DNA from: Bathynomus jamesi
Taxonomy: Eukaryota > Arthropoda > Malacostraca > Isopoda > Cirolanidae
Assembly: GCA_023014485.1 (NCBI GenBank)
Contig: JAJOZX010005800.1
Span: forward strand, 186,001 to 250,000
DNA length: 64,000 nucleotides
Direction: 5' to 3'
This document shows positions 22,191 to 32,578 of the stretch, piece by piece. A program made the position numbers and the translations under genes. The notes beneath the pieces are model-generated. The model was not told the DNA's origin. It did not search any database and worked only from the letters and a program-made list of their open reading frames with translations. The number at the start of each line of letters is the position of its first letter. Positions within the stretch are counted from its first letter, which is position 1.

Positions 22191-23799
22191 TAGGGTATTT
22201 CATAACATGTGGGACGCACTTTCAGGATGGATTTAGGACCTGAAAACAATGTAAAAAGTGCATATAAACATATGCTAGAAATCGCTTTGTTTCCTAGTTA
22301 CAGCCCGTTTTGTGTTCCAGCAATTCTTTCCGCAAATTGTTTACAAACACTGCTTGCCGAGAATGTTTGTGAGTGTGTGCGAGACGTATTTCATGTATGG
22401 CCTTGCCGATTGTAATGTTTCGTACACTCTATGACATGTTTCAATATTGTTGAGTGTACAGCCATCAGTCAGTCGTATTCATATTCGTAACTTCTTACCG
22501 TGCATAAGTGCAGTCCAGTGAAAAAAAATTAAAAGTTTTTGTGCTATTCAGTGATAGTGTGCACTTGAAGTGAAAATGGAGACTTATTCAAACAGAGAAA
22601 TGGCAGACATGTATCTCATGTATGGACTTGCCGAGTGTAGTGCGGCCGCAGCAAGACGTCTGTATGCGGAAAGGTTTCCGAATCGCCGTCTGCCAGATTA
22701 GAAGACCTTTCAGAGAATAGACGAGCGTCTTGGTGATAAAGGATCATTCAACAAGCGATTATCAGATGATGGTAGACCAATCAGCGCCAGAACTGTTGAG
22801 TTGGAGGAGCGGGTCAAGAATCGCGTGGAGGAACATCCTGGTGTCAGCACCCGAAGGATAGCAGCAGCAGAGGGTAAAATATACACAACTGTGTGGAGAA
22901 TTTGGCGGGAACAACAGCTCTACCAATATCACATTCAGAGAGTACAAGGCCTTACTGAAGCTGATTTCCCACCACGAGAGGCTTTTTGTACTTGGTTCCT
23001 TCAACAGTATGCTCGCGATTCTCTTTTAGTATCCTCCGTGTTGTTTTCTGATGAGGCTGCCTTCACAAGAAATGGCGTGATCAATTTTCACAACACTCAT
23101 CACTGGGCCGAAGAAAATCCGCATGCCATCATCCAGTCAAGGCACCAACAACAATTTAGTATCAATGTATGGGCAGGACTTATTGCCGACAATTTAATCA
23201 GTCCTTTTGTTTTGCCTGGAACATTAACAGGAGAATCCTATTCCAATTTTTTAAGGAATAATTTAAACGATTTACTTGATGAAGTTCATCTTGGTATCCG
23301 ACGTCGTATGTAGTTTATGCATGAGGCGCTCCACTTCATTTTAGTCGAGTAGCCACAGACTATTTGGATGACCCTTTCCCTGATAAATGGATAGGCCGTG
23401 GAGGACCCATTGCGTGGCCTGCTCACTCTCCGGACCTGAATCCACTCGATTTTTACCTGTGGGGTCATCTGAAATCCATCGTTTAGGTGACACCCACTGA
23501 CAACGTTGAAATGCTTCGCCAACGTGTAGAACAAGGATGCCAGAAAATCCGAGCAATACCTGGAATGTTTGAACACGTCAGGCAATCTATGACGAGGCGT
23601 GTTCAGGCGTGTATTGAAGCGCAAGGCGGTCATTTTGAGCATTTCCTTTAAAGGTAAGGCGGATACTTGCTGGAACACAACGGGATGTAACTCAGAAACA
23701 AAGCGATTTCGGGCATATGTCTATATAAACTTTTTTCATTGTTTTCAGGTCCTGAATCCATTCTGAAAGTGCGTCCCACATGTTATGAAGCACCCTGTG
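22191..23799 (+). mobile_element. Tc1/mariner element with ~115-bp TIRs
   Basis: Left end TAGGGTATTTCATAACATGT at 22191; right end, minus strand, ACAGGGTGCTTCATAACATG ending at 23799. The TIRs share GTGGGACGCACTTTCAG and much of the next 80 bp. Inserted at a TA tract. Contains one decayed transposase gene. Confidence 0.9.
22576..23648 (+). pseudogene. Tc1/mariner transposase (DD41D-type), stops and a frameshift
   Basis: ATG at 22576 (METYSNREMADMY) with the helix-turn-helix N-terminus. An in-frame TAG lies near 22698. First Asp is in LFSDEAAFTRNG near 23047. The frame is lost near 23285, just before the second Asp region (GAPLHFSRVATDYL), and there is another stop after HLKSIV near 23486. 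Third Asp is in [13 protein letters not shown]. The C-terminus ends QGGHFEHFL. Spacing between second and third Asp is 41 when read through the break. Inactive as it stands. Confidence 0.85.
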
Positions 23800-24110
23800 T
23801 ATATACAAAAGATTGACAAAAGTAAGTTGACACCAGGATTAAGTAAACAAAAACTTTGATAAGAGATTATTTTTACGGTATCAGAACAAACAATTCTCAG
23901 AGATTACAACAAGGTATTAAATATATTTATTCCAGATATAAAAGTGGCTTCTTAAATTAAAAGTGTGAAACATGGTCCGTCCTAAATAAACATTCGTTGT
24001 AACCTTTAATTTAAAAATATGCACCAAGTAAATAATAACTTCACACATTATGTGAATGAATAGTTAAACGCAATTCTCGAGAGAGAATATACACTGTAAT
24101 ACCAACTAAG

Positions 24111-24115
<5 letters not shown>

Positions 24116-24165
<50 letters not shown>
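24116..24165. repeat. (TA)n microsatellite
   Basis: TA repeats next to a reverse-strand LINE fragment. The stretch 23800-24115 shows no recognisable feature. Confidence 0.95.
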
Positions 24166-24168
<3 letters not shown>

Positions 24169-24390
24169 TCGTTCAGGTTCTGTATATTGGTCTCTCTTCA
24201 CACGAAGGTCATGCTGGTAGCCCCGCCTCTAAGTCTACTTGGTGGAGGAGCGAGTTGCTCTCTTGCGCTCTCCACCACACATAGCCTGATACATCCGGCT
24301 CATCTGGCACCGTCCTGAGCCAGGCATCTAATCTTCTTTTGAAGACTTTAACTTTGACTCCTGTAACGTTTCTGAGGTCCTTTGAAGCTG
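24163..24390 (-). mobile_element. LINE 3' fragment (same family as 19967-20592)
   Basis: The minus-strand frame has FKRRLDAWLRTVPDEP and WRAQESNSLLHQ, matching the other copy closely. It is about 230 bp long, cut on one side by (TA)n and on the other by the Penelope remnant. Confidence 0.8.
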
Positions 24391-25140
24391 GTTTAAACGT
24401 ATTCACCAATAATAACAGCTTTAAATCGTATCTCAACCATAAAGAAAAAAAACCAGCCCCTTGTTTCGTCCACTCTCTACCGTTTCAACTGTACTCACTG
24501 CAAAGCAAGTTATATTGGCAGTACGATTCGAAAATATCAAACAAGAGATGACGAACATCGCGGCATCTCTACCAGAACATTACAACCTTTAAACAAACCA
24601 TCAAAATCAGCAATAACAGATCATTACCACCTCCACAATCACCCACTGTTCCCCACCAATTTCAAAATTATCAATTCAGCATACCAACCAACCGACCTCC
24701 GCATCCTCGAATCCCTATACATCCTTAGTACAAAACCAACCCTCAACGACTATAATTCCGCCTTCAACTTAAACATAGTTAAATAATTTCCTCTGAACCA
24801 TCACTGAAAAGAAATCCGCTATCACTCTCCGGCTTCTAACATGGATACTTCAAATTCAACCATTCCCATCCTTTACACAATTAGATTACCCCCCCCCCCC
24901 TCGTATAATAACCCGGTAAGATGTGTTTCAATGTTTGTATATTTTAGCCATTATCTTGCTTCTCTACATTTCATGTAACTTTTTTAAAATTATTATCATC
25001 GGATAAGTAGATTATGTAAAATCTTTTATTCACTATTTGTTCACTTTTTCATTTTCATTTTTAGCACTGATGATGGAAATTGAATTTCCTAAACGTCTGA
25101 CTAATAAACATGTACCACCTTCTCGTCCTCTTATTACTTA
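24391..25140 (+). mobile_element. Penelope-like element remnant: GIY-YIG C-terminus plus 3' region
   Basis: From about 24440 a frame with small shifts shows the GIY-YIG endonuclease pattern (CKASYIGSTIRKYQTR), the downstream basic helix and a conserved end (ILESLYILSTKPTLND) stopping at the TAA near 24786. The layout matches the C-terminus of the complete copy at 60426-62225. The reverse transcriptase part is missing, so it is a 5'-truncated copy. The 3' region carries a hammerhead-like motif and ends beside a TA tract. Confidence 0.75.
25067..25097 (+). ncRNA. Hammerhead-ribozyme-like motif of the Penelope remnant
   Basis: CTGATGA is followed by a perfect GGAAATT...AATTTCC stem, then TAAAC and GTC. 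This matches the minimal hammerhead layout known in Penelope-like elements (CUGAUGA, stem II, GAAAC, GUC) except that the G of GAAA is T, which should weaken or abolish cleavage. Confidence 0.5.
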
Positions 25141-26990
25141 CTATATATATTGGGTGGCCCGTAGAAAAGACCTTGATATTTGAACATCAATAACTTCAAA
25201 AATAATATACAGTTCACATTTCCAAAATTTACAAAAGGTTTACCTCAATCTATTGATAAGCCATCATATAAGTTTCAAACCTCTACATAAAATACTTTTT
25301 CCACAGTTGAGGGAACAATGAGGTATGGTGAAAAAAACGAATATCATAAATCCTGAATGTGTATAGCTGTGCCTGGCAACTATTCTAAGACTTGTAGTAG
25401 TTTCCTCAACCTATGGATAATCTGTTAGTCTCTGAAAAACGTCAGATGATATAGGCTACGCCCATCTTAAATGTTGTTTTTAAAACTTACCCTTCAAATT
25501 ATGGTTTTAATTAACAGTGAAAAAGCGGTGATTGAAAAATGTTTCTTGGAAAAAAATGGACTGGGCAAGAATAGAATAATTAAAAAACTTAAAGCAACCG
25601 GCTCGACGGCACGGAAGCGTGTAAGTGGTCGGCCTAAAACAGCTTACACTTAAAACACTATAGCAATTATCGAAATGATGAGCCTATCTCAAGAGGATCG
25701 ACGTGGGTCACATTGCTCTCAGAGGAAAATTGTAAGAAATTTAGATATCAGTCGAAGTCCCATACAAAGAATGCAGATTACGGTAGGACTTAAAGCATTT
25801 AAAAGGATCCGTGTTTCATGACGTGACAGCAATGTAAGAGCTAAAAGAAAAATTCATTGTAGAAAATTACTTGATAGATTTTCGTTCAATGATGTTAAAA
25901 AAAATAACTTTTACAGATGGAAAAGATTTCACCATCGAAACTGCTCGAAACTCCCAGAACGATGTTGTTTATGGTCGGCGTAAGAAAGACATTCCTCCAT
26001 CGAGACTTTACAACCAGACAAGTTGGTTTTCAAAAAATCATGGTATTAGCAGGCAGTGGCGTACTAAGGGGGGTGCGAGGGGGGCGGTCCGCCCCGGTGA
26101 CAGCCAGGAGGGGGGGTGCCATCGGGAGAGTTGAAATAACAGTACAAGTTTTCAAACCAAATGAAAAATTCGCCAAAGTAAGAAATTTTTTTTAAAATGT
26201 TCAAACTATTACGACAACTTAATGTTAATTTCCACTATAAAATAAATTTTTATTTTTATTGGCAATACAAAATTTACAAACGAAAAATTAAATATTTGAT
26301 AAAAATTGCATCGAAAGGCGAACATTTGTTGACGTTTTAGTCATCAGTTTGTTGAGCATAGCCAGCTGGCTGCAACTGACATTCCAAGTCTTGTTCACTT
26401 GACACTGTGACTCCACATACATGAGGTATGTTTCATTAAATAATTATGATAAAGCATAAAGTGCTGGTGTTTATAACAATATCATGGTACATATACCAGT
26501 GTCCAGTAATTTTTGACAATGTGGTATCATAGTGATGTTTAAGTGTTTATAAATGATAATTAATGATAATAATTAATAATGATAATAATTAATAATGATA
26601 ATAATAATGATAATTAATTGTCTCTGATTGTCTGGGTTGATAATCTGATAACTCAATGGGTATCTGGTTGGAAAAAGTTTGAGAACCACTTGTTTGAAGC
26701 TTTTTTGTTGCAATAATTTTTTTTACTTTATTTACTGGATATACTGTTAATTTTCATTTTGTCAGTGGTCTAGTTATTTGTGAGTAATGCTCATAGTTTT
26801 CTGCTTTTTTAGGAATCGTGTTTGCACTTAACCCCCCCCCCCCAAATAATAATAATAATAATCATAATAATACTAATGGTAATAATAATAATGATAATCA
26901 CAGAAAATTTTTTCATTTAATGTATTTCAGGTCATAATAGTTCATGCTTGTTATGCATGTTCATGCTTTATACCTTTTGATTTTAAAATT

Positions 26991-29595
26991 TTGCAGAAAA
27001 TATCCACTATGAAGAGAAATCGACCCAGTGGATTCCAACAAAGAAAAATGAAGAAGGCAAGAGAAGAGGTGGTTCAGGCAATGTCCGGATCAATTTTGAA
27101 GTATGTGACGCCTTCACCATCAAGTGCAATAGGAGAAACTCCTGAAGATATTCAGCCTGGTGAATCTGAAGAGCAAATAAAAGAAGCATCTTCACAAGAG
27201 GATTCAAATGAGAGAGAGCAAGGATTGGAGGATGTCAATTCATTTTCTAAAAGCAGTGAAACTTATGAAGAGGAAGGAGACGCCAGCAGAAGTCTACACC
27301 AACAGGAGGAAGACTGATGAAGAAGAGGAGACGGATAGATTTTTCAATTTATTCTGATGTCGCGCTTGGCCAATCCCGGTTCCAAATGACTTGAGAGTTG
27401 ATCTTATTAAGAGGGGAAGTGAACACTTCCAAAATAGGGATGGACCTTTCAGTGCAGTTCAAAGACAAGGAGAGAAATCAAAAGGGAAGAGTCGACAGCT
27501 GACCACTGCATGGTTCTCTAAGGCTCTGCCAAATGGCAAGAAAGTTTTGAGAACATGGATGGTTTACTCTCCATCAAAAGAAAGTTTGTTTTGTTTTTGC
27601 TGCAGACTGTTTGCTCTTGATGACAAAGGAATTGGAACATCCAGCTTTGTCACTGGGTTTCAAGCATGGTGGGAGCTAAACCCAAAGGTGTCTGACCATG
27701 AGGCTTCTGAGCAGCATCTCTCACACCTGGAGAAGTGGAAGACCTTGGGAGCAGGGTTGAAGCTTCAAAAAACCATTGATCAAGTTCATCAAGCAACAAT
27801 GGACAAGAAAAGAAAGAAATGGAGGGATATTTTACATCGTCTCTTGGACGTAACCTTGTTTCTGGCTCAGCAGAACCTTCCTTTTCGTGGTCACAAAGAG
27901 GACATGTCATCAGCAAACAAAGGAAACTTCATGGAATTGGTAGAGTTGCTGTCAAATTATGATCCAGTTTTGAAAAAACATTTTATAAGGATTAAGCATT
28001 CTATTCCATCTGGGAGGAGAGTGGCTTCGTATTTATCTCCAAAGATTCAGAATGAGTTCATTTGCCTTTTGGGGAATTACGTCAAAAAGAAAATAGTGGC
28101 TGATATCAAGAAAGCAAAGTATTTTGGGATTCTTTTTGACAGTACTCCTGATGTATCCCACACTGATCAGATGTGTGAAGTGATCAGATACGTCCATATT
28201 GAATCTGACAAAGTTGAATTAAAGGAATCATTCTTGGGCTTCTTTCCTATTGCCGGAAAGACTGCTGCTGAGCTCATAGGGGATATCCTGAGACATCTGG
28301 AGAGAGATGGACTGGACATAAACCTGTGCCGTGGTCAAGGATATGACAACGCTGCAACTACGGCTGGGATTCATGGTGGTGTTCAGTCAAAGATCAGAGA
28401 GATTAATCCCAAGGCTTTGTTTGTGCCTTGTGCAAATCATTCTCTGAACCTTTGCGGAGTGCACTCATTTGGAAACGTTTCTTCATGTGTGACTTTTTTT
28501 GGAACCTTGGAGAGAGTCTATTCCTTCTTTTCAGTCTCAACTCATCGATGGGAAGTGCTAATGGAGAATGTAGGCATGACAGTCAAAAGACTTTCCCAGA
28601 CAAGATGGAGTGCTCATTATGACGCTGTGAAACCAGTGAAGGCAAATTTTGAAAAGTTGACCTCAACCCTTGAAGTACTGTGCGATCCCAAAGAAAATGT
28701 GGACACAAGAGGATCAGCTCAGATTTTGATGTCTGCTCTATGTGATTTCTCTTTTTTGAATTACTTTTCTTTCTGGTGTGAAGTCCTGGAAGAAATTAAT
28801 CTCACACAAAAGTATTTGCAAACAGTTGGAATCAGCCTTGAAAAGTGCATTGTGAAGCTCCAAGCTCTAAAACTGTTTCTTGAAGATGAGCGCAATGAAA
28901 TTGTGGAGAGGGCCATTCATTATGCAACTACAAAGTGTGAGGAAATGGACATTTCTATGGAGAGAAGAGGGAGAGTAAAGCTCCGAAAAAGGATGCCAGG
29001 AGAGATGGCAAAGGATGTTGGTCTCACATTGCCTGAGGAAGTAAAAAGGGCTATGTTTGAATGTCTTGATCGCTTTCATCAAGAATTGGAGATTCGTTCT
29101 AAGGCAATGGATCAAATTCTGTCAATCTTCGCTATTATTCATCCAAACACTTTGGTTGTTGCAACAGAAGAACTTCGGAAGTATATTCCAAATTTGACTC
29201 AGATTTTCGATAAATTCTCTGATGAAGATAACAGTGTGGAAATTGGACGACTTCGGAGGCATTTGGAAGCTGCCAAACTCAGCGTTGAAGAGGCAAAGAA
29301 ATGGACAGCATTGCAGTTTCTGGAGTTTATTGTGAAAAGAGATTTTTGTGAATCTTTGCCGAGCTTGTCACTGTGTTTGAGATTCTTTTTGACTGTCTGT
29401 GTGTCTATTGCTTCATGTGAAAGAAGTTTTTCCAAATTGAAATTGATAAAAAATTTCTTTCGCTCGACCATGAATCAGACAAGATTGACAAATCTGGCTT
29501 TACTTTCAATTGAACATGAATATGCAAAGAAGGTGAATTTTGATGAGGTCATTGATCAATTTGCAGAAATTAAGGCTCGAAAGCAGAGAGTGTGA
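26991..29595 (+). pseudogene. hAT transposase, ZMYM1-like, one apparent frameshift
   Basis: The N-terminal acidic part (26991-27317) is followed after a one-base frame change near 27365 by 734 open codons (27391-29595). The order is typical of ZMYM1/hAT proteins: TTF-type zinc-finger region (KVLRTWMVYSPSKESLFCFCCRLF), DUF4371-like region with LFDSTPDVSHTDQM (first Asp), GYDNAATTAG (second Asp), CANHSLNLCG (C-x-x-H), RWSAHYDAV, and a C-terminal hATC dimerisation domain with SCERSFSKLKLIKNF. Catalytic Glu is expected between the RW motif and hATC. The single break could be a sequence error, so this may be a recently active copy. Confidence 0.9.
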
Positions 29596-29666
29596 ATCCT
29601 CTCTATTTACCTTTGAAGAATAGGCTGAGGCTCAGCCTATTCTTCAAAGGTAAATAGAGAGGATTC
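29594..29666. repeat. Perfect 36-bp inverted repeat with 1-nt spacer at the hAT stop codon
   Basis: Left arm 29594-29629 and right arm 29631-29666 pair perfectly around a single G at 29630. The left arm starts inside the TGA stop of the hAT gene. In RNA it would form a 36-bp hairpin with essentially no loop. Confidence 0.95.
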
Positions 29667-30623
29667 ATGCTCAGCACTGAGCGTTGAGACTGGATTTCCT
29701 GTGTTTTTTGTATAAAATAAAATGCAGTATTACCTGTTCACTGAATTTTTAATGTCCTGCATTTTTCTTATTTCCAATTTGCTTATGACAGTACTGTACT
29801 GTTTAAAAATCTACTTGCAAACATAATATATTCTTCTGTGTGTTTAAATTTTAAAATTATTTATGGGGGGTGCTAAAGGAAGGATCCGCCCCGGGTGCCA
29901 AATACTTTAGGTACGTCCCTGTTAGCAGGTGTATCGTCGAATGGAAAGACGAAAATTCATTTCATTTCAGAAAATAAAAAAATGAATTCAGAAACCTATG
30001 TAAATCTCTTAGAGGAGAATCTTTTGCCTGATTGTTGGCGTCTGTATTATGGAAACGATTTCACACTCCAACAAGATGGTGCTACAGCTCATACTAGCAA
30101 GTTCACACAGGATTATCTACAGCAGAATGTAGTCAACTTCATTGGAAAAAACGACTGGCCCCGCAATCACCTGATTGCAATCCCATGGATTATTGCATAT
30201 GGAACACTCTAGCAGAGAAGATTTATGAAGGCCAAAGAGAAAAGGTTACAGAAATGCAATTAAAGAAAAAAATACTCGAATGTTGGGACAAAATAACATT
30301 AGCAGAAATCAGAAAATATATCATGTCGTGGAAGAAAAGGTTAAGATTAGTTTGTAAGCAGGACGGCGGATATATTGAACATATTTGTTGATAAGATGTG
30401 AATAATAAAAAATTTTCAGTGTATGATATTGGTTTTTTTCACCATACCTCATTGTTCCCTCAGCTGTGGAAAAAGTATTTTATGTAGAGGTTTGAAATTT
30501 ATATGATGGCTTACAAATAGATTGAAGTAAAAGTTTTGTAAATTTTGGAAGTGTAAACTGCATAGTTTTCAAGTTATTGATGTTCAAATCTCAAGGCGTT
30601 TTTTTGCGGGGCCACCCGATATA

Positions 30624-31881
30624 TACGAAGGTCACTCAATATATTTTGCCCTACCTTTTTTCTTTCTTTCCAAGTTTTTATTTTTCCACATAGTCTCCAT
30701 CCTTTTCTACGGCTTTCTTCCACCTCGAAGCAAGGGCCTTTATTCCTTGGTGGTAAAAGTCTGCTGGGTTCCGCTGGAGCCACCTCTTAATCTCAACAAC
30801 CTCATCGTCACTCTGAAACTTTTTCCACGAATAGCATCCTTCATTGGCCCAAACAAATGGAAGTCAGAAGGTGCCAGATCTGGGCTGTATGGAGGGTGGG
30901 CTAAAACAGTCAAGCACATTTTTGTGATGGCCTCTCTTCTTTGCAAACTGTTGTGTGGTGTTGCGTTATCGTGCAAAAGAAGGACGTCTTCCAGTTTTCT
31001 CTCCGGTCGAACTCGCTTTATACGTCTCTGGAGTCTCTGTAGGGTAGCAATATATGCCTCTCAGTTGATTATTTGTCCTCTCTTCATAATGTTCACTAGA
31101 ATCACCCCTTTCATGTCCCAGAAGATGGTGGCCATAACCTTCCCAGCAGAGGGAGCCATTTTGAACTTTTTCTTGCATGGGGAGTCTGCGTGATGCCACT
31201 CCATGGATTGACGTTTTGTTTCAGGTTGAAAGTGGTGTACCCAAGTCTCATCTCCAGTCACAATTCGTGAAAGGAAGTGATCCCCTTCTGTCTCGTATCG
31301 AACCAGCAACTCAGAAGCAATTTCTTTTCTTTGGGCTTTGTGATCTTCAGTCAGTTGGCAAGGAACAAACCATGAACACACTTTTGAGTATCCCAGTTGC
31401 TGAATTATCGTATTCACACTTCCTTCACTAATTCCTAGCTCTAGTGATAGCTACTTGCATGTGGCGCGCCGCTGAAGGGCGATCGCTGCGTGGTTCATCA
31501 TCGAGGCTGGCTCTCCCTCTCTCCGCTGACCTCACACGTTTAGACAAGCGTCCAACTGTGCTTCGATCAACAACAGCATCTCCGTAAACGTTTTGTAGAC
31601 GTTTGTGAATATTTCCAACTGTTTCCTTCTCTGCTGTTAAAAACTCGATAACAGCTCTCTGTTTACGACGTACATTTTGGAAACTGCGTTAATCATCAGT
31701 TTTATAGAACGGCGTTTAAAAGCGGTTTTATACAAGGAAGGGAGGTTCAAACTGGGAAAATCCTGTTATGAGAAACGCAGAAAGTTCAATCTTACGGCCC
31801 AAAGGACATTTCAGCCCCATGGCCTACAGTATTATTTACCTGAGAAAAAAGTGTGGAGCAAAATATATTAAGTGCCCCTAG
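30624..31881 (-). mobile_element. mariner (DD34D) element
   Basis: Ends share AATATATTTTG with flanking (A/G)GTCACTC-like and GGCACTT sequence (left about 30624-30665, right about 31840-31881). The left end abuts the previous element through the shared GATATATA. The transposase is on the minus strand. A TA tract (31886-31910) follows the right end. Confidence 0.75.
30740..31700 (-). pseudogene. mariner transposase (DD34D), broken
   Basis: The minus strand shows the mariner signatures TGDETWVHHFQPETKRQS (first Asp), LLHDNATPHN (second Asp) and YSPDLAPSDFHLFGPMK (third Asp); 34 residues separate the last two by my count. A stop or frame change falls near 31060 between the first and second Asp, and the N-terminal helix-turn-helix region is broken upstream of 31417. 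Inactive as read. Confidence 0.85.
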
Positions 31882-32198
31882 TGTATATATATATATATAT
31901 ATATATATATTATCACGGCTGTTATTAAGATAATAAACCATTATTTCAGTTTATTCAGTTAATTATGATTCGTCTGGTTGTAGGAAAATAAGTTAATTCT
32001 GGAATATTGCTATTGTGTAGGCTAAATATATATTACACCCAAACCAATATTATATTTAAGCGCATATTGGCTGTTTAATCATAGTATTCTAAAAAGATAT
32101 ATGTATACAATTTAGCCCCCGCCATATATTCGTGCAGCAAAGAACACGCTGCTCAAAATTGTGGCGCGGCGTGGGGAATTGGGGTAAAGCATGCTGAC

Positions 32199-32248
<50 letters not shown>
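31882..32248. repeat. Two (TA)n tracts and intervening AT-rich DNA
   Basis: TA repeats at 31886-31910 and 32201-32248. Nothing recognisable between them. Confidence 0.8.
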
Positions 32249-32250
<2 letters not shown>

Positions 32251-32274
32251 TTAATGTATCATCAACTTTACAAT

Positions 32275-32500
32275 ATACAGGGTGTTTCAGGAGGAAAGGT
32301 CAATACTTCGAGAGGTGATAGTATCGGTCATTGTGAGAAAAAAGTTCATATGAACATGTGTCTAATTCTGAATGGTTACGGAGATAGAACTGTTTGAATC
32401 TGATGCGCGCGCAACTCTTCCTCCCCCTTCCCTCCCCTATAACCTTGAACCATGTAAGCTGTAATGTAAACTGTAACAAATTTGTCATTTCTGTATCTGA
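32275..32500 (+). mobile_element. Tc1/mariner end or MITE remnant
   Basis: TACAGGGTGTTTCAGGAGGA at about 32275 has the form of a Tc1/mariner terminal repeat after a TA. I found no matching right end, so this is probably a one-ended remnant. Confidence 0.45.
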
Positions 32501-32578
32501 TACCATTCAAAATGCCAATGTTTAAACATTAAATGTTAGAAACAGTAATTGGTTTTTCTTTCTTGATTACCTTTAACA

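Larger units (their letters stand above)
26054..29921 (+). mobile_element. hAT transposon (ZMYM1-like) with 8-bp target duplication
   Basis: 3868-bp element. Left end CAGTGGCGTACTAAGG; right end on the minus strand CAGGGACGTACCTAAAG. Perfect target duplication TTAGCAGG at 26046-26053 and 29922-29929. Inside is one hAT transposase gene. Between 26110 and 26990 there is AT-rich non-coding DNA with TAATGATAA-type repeats near 26555-26615. Confidence 0.92.
25470..30390 (+). pseudogene. Tc1/mariner transposase, two halves around the hAT insertion, also frameshifted
   Basis: The N-terminal half (25470-26053) has a helix-turn-helix region with GSTARKRVSGRPKT and the stretch leading to FTDGKDFTIE (first Asp) in shifting frames. 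The C-terminal half (29930-30390) has TLQQDGATAHTSKFTQDYLQ (second Asp), then a break near 30170 in the region that normally holds SPDxNPMD, then IWNTLAEKIYEG. Across the insertion the frame is continuous (VLAG|VSSNG) once one 8-bp repeat is removed. The other breaks show that it is dead independently of the insertion, unless they are sequence errors. Confidence 0.8.
25151..30618 (+). mobile_element. Tc1/mariner-like element with ~190-bp TIRs, split by a hAT transposon
   Basis: Left TIR 25151-25343 and right TIR about 30430-30618. They share, for example, ACCTCATTGTTCCCTCA and its complement, and the GGGTGGCCC/GGGCCACCC-like ends. Both sides abut TA dinucleotides. The transposase inside is interrupted by the hAT element at 26054-29921. 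Confidence 0.85.
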
